64,000 nucleotides of DNA, taken from contig JBBMOL010000245.1 in the NCBI GenBank assembly GCA_037954665.1, positions 496,001 to 560,000 on the forward strand, given 5' to 3'. The notes under the pieces are model-generated. The model did not search any database and was not told where the DNA came from. It saw only the letters and a program-made list of their open reading frames with translations. This stretch comes from Laguncularia racemosa (lineage: Eukaryota; Streptophyta; Magnoliopsida; Myrtales; Combretaceae). Shown here one piece after another: positions 45,414-58,512 of this stretch; positions within the stretch are counted from its first letter, which is position 1, and every line of letters begins with the position of its first letter. A program made the translations under genes and the position numbers.

Positions 45414-46084
45414 TATATATAATATATATAATATTATGTATGTATGTATGTATATAAAATTAGGGATTCTATGTTCAAGGATTTTTTTTTCTTCTAAAAA
45501 CTATAATTACCACATTGACCTTCCAAATTTGAATTTATTTTTCAAAATATAACAAAAGAAAAAAAGTGTTTTAACTAAAAAAAATGTCTTTTTTTTTGTT
45601 GTTGTTGAGCTCGTCTCGTTTGTGCCTACATATCTACTATTCAGGATTAGACTTATCATAATTCACGCTTATTATCTTTTTGAATTGTTAAAAAAAAAAT
45701 TCAAAAGCCAAAATGTCTATAAAAAAACTAAAATTTCTTTTAAAAATAATTTTTTTAGGTAAAATGTCTTTAAAAAATTTATAAAAACTAAAAAATAATT
45801 TTTTAATAAAATCATAAAAGCTAAAAAAAAAACTTAAATTTCTTTTAATTTTTTTTTAATAAAATCATAAAAGATAAGATGTCTTAAAAAAATTATAAAT
45901 AATAATTTTTTATTTTTTAAAAAGCTAAAATGTCTCTAAAAATTAAAATAATAATAAAAAAAAACAGACAAGGATTATAAACTTGGGTCAATGTCGGGTT
46001 TGGATTGGGTTAGTGGATCCGAGTTTGGCTTCAATGAATTGAATGGAAGAAGGACTGGAGGGCTTAGCAGTTTCCAATGGTTGT
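43778..46084. repeat. 2.3-kb imperfect palindrome at the 5' end of the Tat/Ogre element
   Basis: Left arm about 43778-44877, right arm about 44917-46084, with a 39-bp spacer at 44878-44916. Near the centre, GGAGCCGTTGTGTAAACTCT... is mirrored by ...GGAGCTTACACAACGACTCC. Further out, the PBS-like TGGCAACTCTGTTGGGGACT (about 44614-44633) is mirrored at about 45160-45178, and LTR text is mirrored to the arm ends (CCAGTCCTTCTTCCATTCAA type). The right arm is the true 5' LTR end plus leader; the left arm is an inverted partial copy. The arms differ by many substitutions and by a TA microsatellite (45378-45440). Confidence 0.8.
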
Positions 46085-47193
46085 TGGAGGTGATAAGTAT
46101 GTCAACGCCTAAGTTTTGATAGGTGGCATGTCAAGTGATAGTGTTCGTTCCACAATAAACATGGTGGAAATGGAGGTTTTGGTCAATTGGTGGTTGGTGA
46201 CCAAGCTGCAAGTGGTTGGTTTGACAATTAGCAAGAGTGTTTTAAAGGAAACAACAAATAGCTTATGACTATTTTAATCGTAGGGAGCTATTTGGTGGTT
46301 GTGGTTTTGTTTAAAAACCACTAGAGTGAGAGATATCTTAAAGAGAAGGAGAGTTGGGTAGAGAGAGAAAGTGCGCAATAAGCAAGTAAGAAGAGGATCG
46401 AGTGAGAACTACCACCTGGATGATGAATGGAGGGTTCTATTTATACTTGTCGTGCTTGTTTCAAGCTTGGCAAGCTCAATAATGGTATAGATATAGTGGA
46501 CATGGACAATTAGAGATCCTTGGAATATGCTTTAGATTTGAGTGTATTGGTGGAAATTGAGGATTATAATGAGTAAACACAGGATTATCTTGTCAATTTT
46601 ACTCATTAGAAGCTTCGATTTATGCTTAAAATGTCAAATTCGCCAGTTCATACGAGAAGTTGAAATCTCAGATTGTGATATTTTTCGGTCTTTGCAGGCT
46701 AATTTAATCCATGAAATGAATGTTTCTAGTATAGATATTGAGCTTGATTCAAAGTTTCACATGCCCTCTACATGATTTCACTATAAAATTTGGTGGAATT
46801 ATGTGTTGAATGGAAGAAAAATGAGCATGCTTCATAGAAGGGAAAAAAATGCAAAATGGGAGGAAATTTCAGAGGTAGGAGAAGATAACATGGCTTGACA
46901 TGTGTACATATGTGGACTAATTGTGATGTGACACATGTTCATGGGAATGAAGAAAAAGAATGCACAATCTACACACTCGGGGATTCAATCTTAGGTTTCC
47001 TATGTGTTATGCATGTGTGATTTCCTGTAGGCCATTGGCCTATACCTCAATTTTATAATGCAAACAAATTGCATTTATTCCTTAAAGCTAGCCTAGGTCA
47101 GTTCTAAATAATAAAATTGGTTATTAATTAATTATTATTATTATTATTATTATTATATAAAAGACCAGAGGGAGGAAAAATAGGGTGTCTTTA
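45182..47193 (-). repeat. 5' LTR of the Tat/Ogre element
   Basis: Inner end TATCGAGTCTAATTTTT (decayed from TGTCGAG), outer end GGGTGTCTTTA, followed by TCTTA. It aligns with 29453-31392. It includes an expanded TA run (45378-45440) and an (ATT)n run at 47127-47156. Confidence 0.75.
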
Positions 47194-47198
47194 TCTTA

Positions 47199-50100
47199 CA
47201 TTTCAAAATTTAAAATGCTTGTGCATCACTTTCAATTCATTGGAAAAATCTAGCCTCTCATTAGTCATTTCCATCTAACCTTTCTCGTCTCTTCCTCTCA
47301 TTTCATTACCTTCTCTCTCTCTTGTCATTTACCCTCTCTCTCTTTTATGATTGATTCTACATGCTTGGGAAAAGATGAATGTGGGTGTGATCATGTCATG
47401 TTGTGTATTGAGCCTTTGATTAGCTTTTTTTTTTTTTTTTTTTTGTTACATAGGTCTTGGAATTGGCAATTCCATAGGTTCAGAACCTTGATTTGTCTAA
47501 GACACAACCGCTTGCCAATCCTATTGCGGGTCTAGAAACATCCATACAAGGATGATTTTGGGTTGGGAACCAGCAGTGAAGTTTTGGGTTGGTCTAGTAC
47601 AAGATCCAGCTCAACTCCATGTCTAATAAGGACCTTCAGGGAGGCTAGAGGTCTTTAACCTAGGTTCTTATGCTAAGGACTTAAGATGAAGATAGATTAT
47701 TCAATCATACATATTAGGTGTTGTAATGCAACTTTTAACATTATATAAATGAGAAAAATGGATAAGAAATGTTCAGTTGTATAGAGCATGTGTACCACAA
47801 AACCAATATTTTCTTGTAAATTTAAAGGCTTAGTTTTTCGAAAAAAGAAAATTTGGAGACTTATATTGCATTACCATTACTATAACCTAATATGCCATTG
47901 ATGCTATTAAGAATTTTTTTTTTTTTTAGTTATTACAAATGGGAGGGAGAATTAGAAGCTATTAAGAAATTTTGCAAAAGGCAAACCAAGATTTTCTTGT
48001 GAATTATAGATCTTGTATTTTTCATACATATATATATATATATATATATATTCTAGAAAAAAAAAAGCACATGAGGGTTTGTACCATCATTGTGACCATT
48101 GTTTTTAATGCATGACTCCATAACTATAATCCTTACCAATGTGGTCTTAGAATTTATCATCTTTAATAGGAAAAAGAAACACAAGCCTAACCAAAATAGC
48201 CTTTCACATAGAATAATCTTTGAAAAAGTAACATACTTAATTCATTGCAATTGACTTTTAAATGTAGAGTTAAAATTTATTAATTTCTAATTTTCAAGTT
48301 GAAACTTACATATATATATATATATATATATATTGTGCCATTTGTATAGTAATGCATTGCCATTAACAAATATGGATTCCAAAGATACAATCTTTAATTT
48401 AGATTGAAGCATTGAGTGACAATTGATGGCAAGCATTAATTTAAAATTGAGAGAAAAATTGTTAAAAAAATTAAGTAATTGCAACAGCTCACCTTCTAGG
48501 TTTCTATTTAACCTATTTAACTAAACAATTCCAATTAATAAGGTGCCTAAAAGTGGAATCGTCATGCCATCCCTAAAATAAGGTACCTAAAGTAATTCAA
48601 TTTTGAACCTAAACTTGCTTTTCACAATCAATATTGTAACATTCCATGTGGGGGCGCTTATAATAAACTGCACATTATGGGTGCTTGAACTATATTAAGA
48701 ATTTCAAATATCCAGGTTGGTCTGGAAAATTATCACTTGTTATATTTGGTTTCAATTAAAGCATTAGCCTATAGAACCATGTCTTTGTTCCACATGCATT
48801 ACAAAACTTTACTAATCTTTCAAATTTAAAGGAAATCTACATCTTATCTCTATCTACATCCTTAATCCATACACTATTAATATTTGGCTTTGACATATGG
48901 AATTGTGTCTTTGCTTAAAGATAATCTCTTCTTATTATATTTGAACCTTCCACTTCCAATTCACTAATATTATGAGCATTCTTAGCTTATAGTATGTATA
49001 GTGGCTATACATTAATTTTATAAGTATATGGGTTCAAATGTAAGGGGTCACTTCCAACTTCTATTTTAAATATTAATCACAGTGATCCTTAAACCATTTT
49101 TTAGAAATGACCTTCCCACTAAATGAATCCTCAAAAAGTGGACACCTGTCTCCAGTTTAAGATTCTTAATTTAATCTTGTCACATCAAATCTTATCTAAA
49201 GCCATGCCAATAGATGACACTGGGGAAAAGCAAGTAGACAATTAGATAAAGATGATTAGAAATATTTACTTGGTAGAAGAGAAAAGAAAAGAAGGTGAAA
49301 AGAAAAGAGACAAACCTTGACAAACTGAAACAACAGATGAAAAAAGAGAAAAAAAGCATCTTTAGGCTTAGTGATAAGGGATAGAAAATTAGGCCTATTT
49401 ACTAGAGATGTCCTAGATTTTAAGATTTAAGTTAATGGGATTAGAATTGAGATCAAAATTAGGATTGTTATACTGGTTTATCCATTTTTGGCCTTTCTTA
49501 ATAAGCTTGTGCAATCAATAAACTTATTTGTGACTTAGACTATAAGAAGCCTAAGAAGAATAATCTATATTAATGAAGGTTGCATCTTGTGAGCCATTGA
49601 TGGATGTCATGAAAACCCAGTTGCACCATGAAATGGCACCAGGATCAATGTAATGGCCTTATGTAGGAAAATCTTCTTTCTCTAGATTGGGAGAGAGAGA
49701 ATCTCCTTATGATGATGATGAAGGTCATCAAATGTGCATTTTATTATCTTTTGCCCCAAGAGCATTGCAATGTGTCATAAGACGGGAGGTTCCACCTTCT
49801 TAAAGTACATGTGCGACGCTCAACTATTCCTTGATTTATATAATTATCTCATTTTTAAATGTCAAGCCAGCCTTTTCATTCATATCTTTTTAGGATCTAT
49901 TCTGAACCCATCTTTCACTTCAAGAGTGCCCTCTTGGCATAGTCATGATCCATCATGTGATTGAGAGAGCCAACTACCTCAATTGATTTTGGTCTGTTGT
50001 GACCATCATTAGGAGAGCAGCGTCAACTTCCGACTAGTTTGTTCATAGGAGGTCAAACCCACCTTTAAAGAACCTAACCCCCTAGAACAAATTACCCTAC

Positions 50101-51084
50101 TAATGTCATTCACTATACTCTATGTTTAAGTTGATCTCTCTATGCTCACTCTAAACTCTTGGACTGTGACACAATGCAACAATTACTCCACATATTCCTA
50201 TATAAGGTAGAGACATACAAAACTCAAAGGCACATCACAATAGCCTGTAGCATACTTATATTAAATCATATATATTTTTCCTCAAAAGTTGATAAACTAT
50301 CTCAAAGTGAAAAATTAAATTAAATTGTAAATCAAAGGGAAACCCTAAAGTTTAATTCACCAAAAAAAAAGTCCCTAAAATATAATTCAACTAGAAATCA
50401 ATAGTCTCTATATGAAATTCTTCGGAACTACTTGTATCGAACTCATCCATATACTATCCGAAATGGGGGTATATGGCATCAAACTAGGTCAAAATCTCTT
50501 TCACTACTTCCATCGTTAGAAACGGTTAAATGCCGCAGCTTCTCTAGTTGATTTGCCTCTATCTCTAGAGAAATTCGGTCAATGCACATAAAAAGGGCCT
50601 ATGTCCTCGGTATCTGCAACAGTCCAACTAATTTTCGTCTTCCTTCGCACTCGAATAAGTCATTCTTCATGCAAATTGATTGAGTTCTTGGCCATTATCA
50701 CAGGAAAGAGCTCCTTTTTCATTTTTTTTTTCTTTTCTTTAGCCCAAGTACGTGGTACTTTAAAGGAGCAAGTAGTAGCTGCATATGGATAGATCGATTA
50801 ACAGAAGCAGCTACATATACCTCTTCGGAAGCACTCCTAGAGAATGTAGTTCAACCATAATCTCATTTACCTACCCACTAGCTCAGATTCAGCCTTGTTG
50901 TGTAATTCCAAATTCTTAACTTCACCCACTTCCAGTATTTTTTTTGTTAGTCAATAACTCAAAGACCTCTTACAGTAAAGAATCAATCACGTTAACAGTA
51001 GAAGCATAACGACAATCACTAGTGTACCAAATAAGCTCGCAAATGTTAAACCGAGCAACTCCACCATCAAACTCCATATAATTA
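47199..51084. other. Intergenic stretch, no gene recognised
   Basis: AT-rich DNA with a T18-19 tract (47424-47443) and TA microsatellites (about 48028-48050 and 48309-48334). Short open frames show no domain. No LTR, TIR or RNA gene was recognised. Confidence 0.4.
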
Positions 51085-51375
51085 ATGGACCCTCATGCAC
51101 ATTCATCATCGTATGGGTTATCATCACACATGTTCATGGAAGGTGGCACAGTGGACAGTTATGCTGTTACCCCTAGGATTGTGCCTTGTCCTATCAACCG
51201 CTCTCGCCCCCACCAGTACATAGGCATAGAGGATCGTCTAGCGATATATCTTGCGGCATTACTATCCGGGCCCATATCATCACAATTTGTCTCGGTGTTT
51301 ACAAGTCCAAACGTAGAAAATGAGTTTAGACTGGGAGAGTCAGTGGGTTGCGTCAATGGACACTCTCCAATGTAG
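51085..51375 (+). CDS. Small ORF of unknown function, 96 codons
   Basis: ATG-started frame MDPHAHSSSYGLSSHMFMEG... to a TAG stop. It is noticeably richer in G and C and in serine, proline and glycine codons than the AT-rich flanks, which is why it stands out. No domain, signal peptide or membrane segment is evident (a short hydrophobic run LAIYLAALLSGPISS lies at about 52-66). It could be an exon or gene fragment, or chance. I do not recognise a family. Confidence 0.2.
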   Translation: MDPHAHSSSYGLSSHMFMEGGTVDSYAVTPRIVPCPINRSRPHQYIGIEDRLAIYLAALLSGPISSQFVSVFTSPNVENEFRLGESVGCVNGHSPM

Positions 51376-51489
51376 TATTTGTTTATCTTTTCTACTGTTT
51401 ATGATGATTTTGTATGAAAGACTGAACATTATTGTATGAAATATTCACTGGAGGGCAATTTGAATGTCTGAGGCAATTTTAATTTTGTT

Positions 51490-51520
<31 letters not shown>

Positions 51521-53485
51521 TCGAAATTCACATATCGAATATATTTAATTTGTCATTAATTTTATCAAATATATTTAAAAAGGGTTATTCCACCGTTTAG
51601 AAAGTAATATATTTTAACAGAATTCACTAAAATTAAATTAATTAAATAATAATATTCTTACATGTTTCTAACTTTTCCATTGCCATGAGCTTTCCTACTG
51701 CAATGACCTTAATGTAGTGAAAATATCACTAGAATACACAGGGTTTTTAGAGAGATCCTTTCGTAGTAACTTCTTGCAATGCCCATACTCGTTTGTACTA
51801 ACCCCATCACAACGAGTTTTGGGACTCTTGAGTTTAACTTTAGTAGTTGCAATAGTTTTAATTCTTCATAGTAACACCATATGCAATGGGCTTAATTAAA
51901 GGGTTAAAATTCGGTGTTTAAACAACAAATATCGTATCTCATAAAATAAATCTGTTTATTGCATAAGTGAAGGCACTTGAAGAAGGGCAACAATCCAAGA
52001 ATTGCGAGCACCATCCACTAAATATTACGGATTTTCTTCGCTTCCACTTGAGAAGTATACATCCATCTTTTTCCATTAGTAGATCAAATTCTCCTCTCTA
52101 GTCTTTTAACACTCGTACATGATGATAGCTCAGTCCAATTGTTTGGTTGGGTCACCATATTCCAACATGTACCCACTCAACAAAGAAACCCTAATTAGCT
52201 TCAAGCATGCGAATAAGCATGATATTCCCTATGACTATTCTCTCACCATCACAAAAAATTGTCCATGCCAATAATTTGGAACTTAGTCCACATATGCATT
52301 ATAGAAAATTGAAATGTCACTGAATCCCACGATACATTCTTCGATCATTTCGGCTATCCCAGGAGTCCAGGAGAGGATAAAAGGGGGTGTTTGTGTGTAT
52401 AATATATGGCATGTGAGAATGAGAGAAGCATCACAATTTCAATTGTTAAAGCAAATAGACTTATGGCATTTAATTTATCATCAAATTTGATGAAAAGTTT
52501 TATTTGTGGCAAATTCTTTTTCCTCTATTATATCCCCATCCTAACATAAGCAATCACGTATTATAAACCTCATATATCATTTGAAAAATAATAAGTAAAT
52601 AAGATAAGGTTAAGAAAAAATTTGAGTGTGCTTGTATTGAGGAAAAGGTTTTCATGTTTTCCTAAAACTCATTATAAGTAAAGATTTAGGATTAACAAAT
52701 ATTAAAATAAAAATCTTTAAATTTTATTGCGGTTACTAATAGTTTTCAACCCCAAGTGATAATGAAAGGTGAAAAAGGCAGCCGAAGACCGATAATGATA
52801 TTCAACCATCTCAAAAAATACTTATGCAGATTTCCATTTTTCTTTTTAGAAAAAGAGAAAATCATATCCCTTATTTTTCATTCATATTTTGTATGGTTAT
52901 TAAGTACTGCCATAAAAGTTATTGATAATAAAAATCATATCCCTTATAGAGTTTTGCCATGATTAATATGAAAAAAATATATATATAGAAAAGCATTTAT
53001 TAGGCACCCTTAAGGCATTTGGTAGAGTCCCCGATAAAAAATCAAGGAACCTATATATGTGTAACTAAATTAGTATTTTTCAAAAAAAATTTTCCCTTGA
53101 TGACATCGGCGTCGTGTTCTTACTCCAGTTTATGTACGGATATGTTCAACTTTATTGTAAATAGACCTACCTCGAAAACCATGTTGCATTGGTGTCAAAT
53201 TAAGCTAGATAGATTCCAAAATTACTAGGTAGCACAAGTCTATATATTCATGACAATTGTACAGTTGTTGGATTTGTCTTTTCGTAAGGATCTTGTCCTC
53301 ACATGTCTCAAACCGGATTCCTAAGATGCTCTTTCGAGTAAAATACTAAGCTTTCAAAGCATCTTGTTTCATCTCACAAACCCTCATCGTATTTTGTCCA
53401 CACACATTGACATCGTATTATTAAATGCCAAGAACACCTGAGAAACATACACAGCGTCATCTTGGTCAAGCTCAAGAAACAATTA
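51376..53485. other. Intergenic, upstream of the P450 gene
   Basis: AT-rich with an (ATT)n run at about 51490-51521. The final few hundred bases are the P450 promoter and 5' UTR. No gene recognised. Confidence 0.4.
53240..53248 (+). promoter_or_regulatory. Candidate TATA box of the P450 gene
   Basis: CTATATATT, about 240 bp upstream of the start codon, is a good match to plant TATATA boxes. Motif evidence only. Confidence 0.3.
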
Positions 53486-56400
53486 ATGATGTCGTCGAAG
53501 GAAGAACTAGTCATCTTGTTTTTGAAGAACAACTATGACATCTTCACGGTTGCACTTGTTTGCATTGGGTTCACTTTTTACATATCGAAAGCTTTAAGAA
53601 GAGCAATCATTGGCAAAGAGGGCCAGATTCCTGGAAGACTGGGTGTGCCTTTCTTTGGTGAAACCTTTTCTTTTCTTTCTGCCACAAACAGCACAAAAGG
53701 ATGTTATGAATTTGTCAGACTTAGAAGATCCTGGTTGGTCGTTATTCCTTTTCTTTTATGAATATCTACGTCGACTCCAAGCATACATACACATCAAATT
53801 TTTTTCATGATCGGGTTTACCAATGATTGAAATCAATATGATATATTTGCAAAGTTTCAATAGATATTTCGAATAAAATTTCTATCTAAATTTCAAATTA
53901 TATCTTTTTATGTATAAGTGCAAATTATTCAATCTAATAAGATCATGTATCTAAAAGGTTTGAGGCAGCAAAAGAAATCGGAATATAATAAATGAGAAAT
54001 GAAAATTGACTTTTTTCTTGGTTCGTACTTAATAAATTTATAAAGGAAGGATCAAATCTATCCATCCAATTAATCCAGATTGAGCTATTAAATTTAACAA
54101 CCTCTTGGGATACTTCATAGTAATCAATTGAATTGAAGTATGCCATTTAGTATTCCCGTTTGCTGGTATATAAAATAATTATCGTGATGAGACTGCCCAA
54201 CCAAAGATTTGTGATCATGGTGTGTTCATTTGAAGGTATGGGAAGTGGTTCAAAACAAGAATATTTGGGAAGATCCATGTGTTTGTTCCAAGCATAGAAG
54301 GTGCGAAAGCAATTTTTACTAATGACTTTGTGCAGTTCAACAAAGGATACGTGAAGTCCATGGCAGATGCTGTTGGAAAGAAGAGCTTGCTATGTGTACC
54401 GATAGAAAGCCATAAGAGGATTAGGCGACTTCTTTCTGATCCTTTCTCCATGAATTCTCTCTCCAAATTTGTTACCAAGTTTGACCAAATGCTAACCAAG
54501 AGGTTGAAGAAGCTTGAAGAAGATGGGAACAGCTTTGCAGTGCTTGACTTCGGTATGAAGGTGACTCATTATTGACTTCTACATTTTTGAAGTTGACATA
54601 TGGTGCACACCAAATATTGCTAACTCGTGTTATAATTGTGTTAGCTCAATCATAAGTATACGTGTTGAGTATTTATCCTTTAATTGAATTTAGAAATAAA
54701 TATACCTTGTGTACATACTTTAATTGAATTTAAATCCAACGAAGGAGGAAAAAATGGAATAAAAAATAAAAATTACTTCTTTCTATAAAATAGGACTACT
54801 TTTTTTTGTTGTTGTTTGGTTCAATATCACATATACTAACATCTCTTATAAATATATTTTGTGATTTTGTTAGGAAAATGCTCAAATTTTTTAACCTGCT
54901 GCCCATATGTTAAGGGCCCTTATTGTTTCTAAAGTGTATGGCATACGCATAGATATGCTTATGCATGCTGCTTCAGATAGCATGTTAAAGTTGATTAGGC
55001 AAAAGAACGAGCTCATACAAGCCAATCAATAATTTAATAATAAACTCATAATTTAAAAAAAAAAAAAAGTTAAGAGAGAGAGAATATTTATTCAAACTTT
55101 GGAACCCTTCCAAATACAAACAATCATAGATACACATATAAGGTTGGTACATTCATTTTACATATAGATTATTGAATTTCAATCGAGACTATTAGATATA
55201 CGACTTAACCAAATGAAATGAAATATTAATATAAGGGTTCGAACTTAAAAACTACTGTTCTTACACATATTGAAGCGCAAGGGGAAACTAGGACGAGTGT
55301 GTTTCACTCGATAGCCATGACATTGAACCATATCATACTTCACCATTAAACTGTCATAAATGAAAAGGTTATGCATGTCTTCAAGTCAGAAAATTTTCCA
55401 ATAAAAAAAAAATTAAAGCAAGCCTTTTTCCCATAATTTCTGCTTGGCTTCTCTAATGTTTTTCCTAAAAATTTTATATTTAGGCGTGATTAAATATGAC
55501 TCATGCTTTCCTTTAAAGGTTTCTACAGGGCCAGCATATCCTATCTTTTATGCTGTATACTTCATGTCTCTAGTGCCAGGTTCAAACTTTCACACAATCA
55601 TCTTTGTCAGCTGAATAACATAGTAGAATCCAACTTCGTTGGATACAAAGGGACAAACTCTTAAATTCCATTTGGTCATTATTAGCAAATAACATCATTT
55701 TGATGCAAGAGAATTTGAAGTATGGGATGCTTTTGTGACGATACATTTGCCGGTACGATAAGACAATGACACTAATTGTGACTTTTTTCATCAACAGATT
55801 GCGTTCGATGCAATGTGTGATATGCTTATGAGCATCACTGAGGATGCAGTCCTCCGGCAAATAGAGAAAGATTGTACTGATGTCTCCAATGCTATGCTGT
55901 CTTTTCCAGTTATGGTTCCGGGTACCAGATACTATAAAGGCATTAAGGTATGTTCATGCATGAGATATTGCAGGAAGAACTAGTGGAAATGGCCACTTCA
56001 GATTCTAACCTGAGTATCAAGTTTCAAAGCAAGTTTAATTCAATCTGATGGTTTCTCAAATGTAATTGGAATAGGCAAGGAATAGACTCATGGTAGTTTT
56101 CAAAAAAATGATTGCTGATCGACGAAATGGATATGAGAAAAATCGTGAAGATTTCTTGCAGTCGATGCTAGATGGAGATCCATTGCCATCTGACGAAAAG
56201 TTGGATGATTCAGAGATTATGGATAATCTATTGACGCTGATACTTGCCGGTCAAACCACCACAGCAGCAGCGACAATGTGGAGTGTGAAGTTCCTAGATG
56301 AGAATAGAGAAGCTCAGGAAAGGCTCAGGGTAAGAATTGCAGTGTTTGGCCACTTTCAATTACTATTTTTGTAGTCTATCAAAGACATCACTGTATTTGG

Positions 56401-57701
56401 GGAAAAAAGAAAAAAGAAAAAAAGCATTCCATTAATGTTTCTCATGCCTCATTGAGCTAATTTACATTATTAAAGTATCAATAATGTTTCAGGAAGAGCA
56501 ACTGGCCATAAAGAATAGGAAACCAGAAGGAGCCTGGCTCACTCTTGAAGATGTAAACAGCATGACATATGGCTTAAAGGTAAGCGCCAGGCCCTGAATC
56601 CAACATAAGAATTTGAAAATAGAATATGTCACAATGATTGTGGGACAGGGGATTAACTTGTCCCAGAGACAGTGGAGAATCCACTGAGGAGGGCCAACCC
56701 ACATGTTAAAGACGTTCTCGCCTAATAACTGGGGGTCACCTTTCAACTAGATACACATTAATTACGCTCTTTTTTCCACTCTGCCCAACTCTGAGGGATG
56801 TTCCACATGGAACGTCCACAACTTATGAGTTGTGAGGTGTAATTATCAGAAACTATAATGATATGGTTGTTTTTCACAAAAATCATTCTTACGTACAAAC
56901 TTTCAATTCCATTCCAGGTTGTAAAGGAGACACTAAGGATGTCAAATGTTCTGTTGTGGTATCCTCGAGTTGCGCTAAATGATTGCAATATTGAAGGCAA
57001 GCTAGCTCGTAATCGAATCAATAAACTTTCTGAACTTCATGCATTTTGTGTTAATACGCCCACAAATAAGTACATCTATAAAACAATAGCTCTTTTAAGC
57101 TACCAATGAATGAAGCTCTTTCAGTTTCAAGATTGACAAGAGACGACTTCTCACATAATTTCTTTCGGATAATTGTGTAATGGCAGGTTATGAAATTAAG
57201 AAAGGATGGCATGTAAATGTGGATGTAACATGCATACACTATGACCCAACTTTTTACAAGGATCCTCTGAAGTTTAATCCTTCAAGATTTGATGTAATAT
57301 CACTTCGACACTTTTTGAATCCTCATCATCTATTTTGCTTATAAAATATTTTTAACTATCTTAGTAGTCGGTCATAGGATCTTAAAGTTATCTTTTGTCA
57401 AATTTGCAGGAAATGCAAAAACCATACAGTTTCATACCCTTTGGATCGGGACCTCGAACATGCTTAGGAATCAATATGGCAAAAGTGACGATGCTCACAT
57501 TTCTGCACAGGCTAACCAGTGGATACAAGTAAATTTGCTAACCACATAACTATATCAGTTTTTCAAATTGGCTTACTACTAGACTTACTTTCTATGCTTT
57601 GGTGTAGGTGGACAGTTGATGACCCAGATCCATGCTTAGAGAAGGCAGCACATATTCCTAAACTGAGAAGCGGTTGCCCTATAACCTTAAAGGCCATTTA
57701 G
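53486..57701 (+). CDS. Cytochrome P450, CYP85 clan, CYP722-like
   Basis: Nine exons: 53486-53733, 54236-54560, 55798-55947, 56075-56329, 56493-56579, 56918-56996, 57187-57293, 57410-57528, 57608-57701. They sum to 488 codons with all phases consistent (487 aa). Start is MM at 53486; an earlier in-frame codon is only TTG. Residues about 16-36 are the membrane anchor, then IPGRLGVPFFGETF (hinge). The I helix at 299-304 is AGQTTT, K-helix ExxR is ETLR (359-362), the PERF-like block is NPSRFD, and the heme loop FGSGPRTCLG has Cys435. The wording around the K helix and C terminus best fits CYP722, whose A/B members hydroxylate carlactonoate-type intermediates and whose C members form canonical strigolactones; which subfamily is inference. 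ER-bound monooxygenase using NADPH-P450 reductase. Intron 6 uses a GC donor (56997). Confidence 0.85.
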
Positions 57702-58512
57702 AGAAAACTTTTGGCTGAGCATTATTATTGTTCAGTGTAGGAAACGAGTGGCACGTAGCTGTTTTGTTTGAATTAAATATGTGGTCGTTTTTGTTGGTAC
57801 TTATACTAGTAGAAGTATTAAGTGCCAGAACTTTCATATTAATCCAAAAAGAAGTTCGGGCATCTTCATGGTTGAGATTTTTCTATGAATATCTTCAGGC
57901 TTATGATTAAAATGAAAATGCATCAATGCACAATCATATTACTTCAGCTACATTTAAGTATACATGCTGCAGTGATTATCTAATTATGTGAGGAAAGACG
58001 GGGAAAAAGGATTATTTTTCTAGGGTAAGACTGCCTTTTGCTTCTGAAATTATGACTGCGAATCATGGTCATGAATATGCAAAGAAAAAATGCCAAGAGC
58101 ACAAGCAGGAGGAGAAATTGGTTGTCCCATATCCTTGGTCTAAAACAGGGAAAAGACTCTGCACCTATAAGCAATACCACTTACAGCATTTGATAGGAGA
58201 GACAGGTTAGACATATAATGAAGGGATACAATACACACGTACACTAGAGCGTGAAAATATACTTTAGAAAATGATAAATCTATTACTGGAAACACAATAA
58301 TGCAACAATGTGATTAGGAAGATTGTTAGCGTTTGGCCTTAATCTTTTATTGGATTAGAATACACAGGATAAGAAATAATTCTGCCCAGAAATGTCAAAT
58401 AATCAACTATCGTACAAGCATTGCATAACTTTACATAAACGTTAAACATATCATGTAGTATTAAGTTAAAACAAAAAGGTAGACATTTCTTTGCAGATAA
58501 ACATTGAAGAGC
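57702..58512. other. Convergent intergenic spacer with 3' UTRs
   Basis: About 0.8 kb between the stop codons of the P450 (plus) and the Tm-1-like gene (minus). It should hold both 3' UTRs and polyadenylation regions. No other gene is supported. Confidence 0.5.

Larger units (their letters stand above)
29453..47193 (-). mobile_element. Large Tat/Ogre-lineage Ty3/gypsy element with nested insertion
   Basis: Two long related LTRs (29453-31392 and 45182-47193) enclose, on the minus strand, an N-terminal ORF1-like region, gag, protease, RT (with YVDD), RNase H and integrase in Ty3/gypsy order. An 80-bp tandem array lies between pol and the 3' LTR. TSD TCTTA is exact. Span 17.7 kb, of which 2.1 kb is a nested solo LTR. 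The protein wording (IDNGSSLNICPL protease, KWKLYFDGA RNase H, WHEMLPFALIAYRTS integrase) and the very long body are typical of plant Tat/Ogre elements. All frames are broken, so it is dead. Its 5' end is rearranged into a large inverted repeat. Confidence 0.75.

Noticed and set aside
53462..53485. Upstream start for the P450
   Set aside because: The in-frame codon at 53462 is TTG; the first ATG pair (53486, 53489) gives a normal membrane-anchor N terminus.
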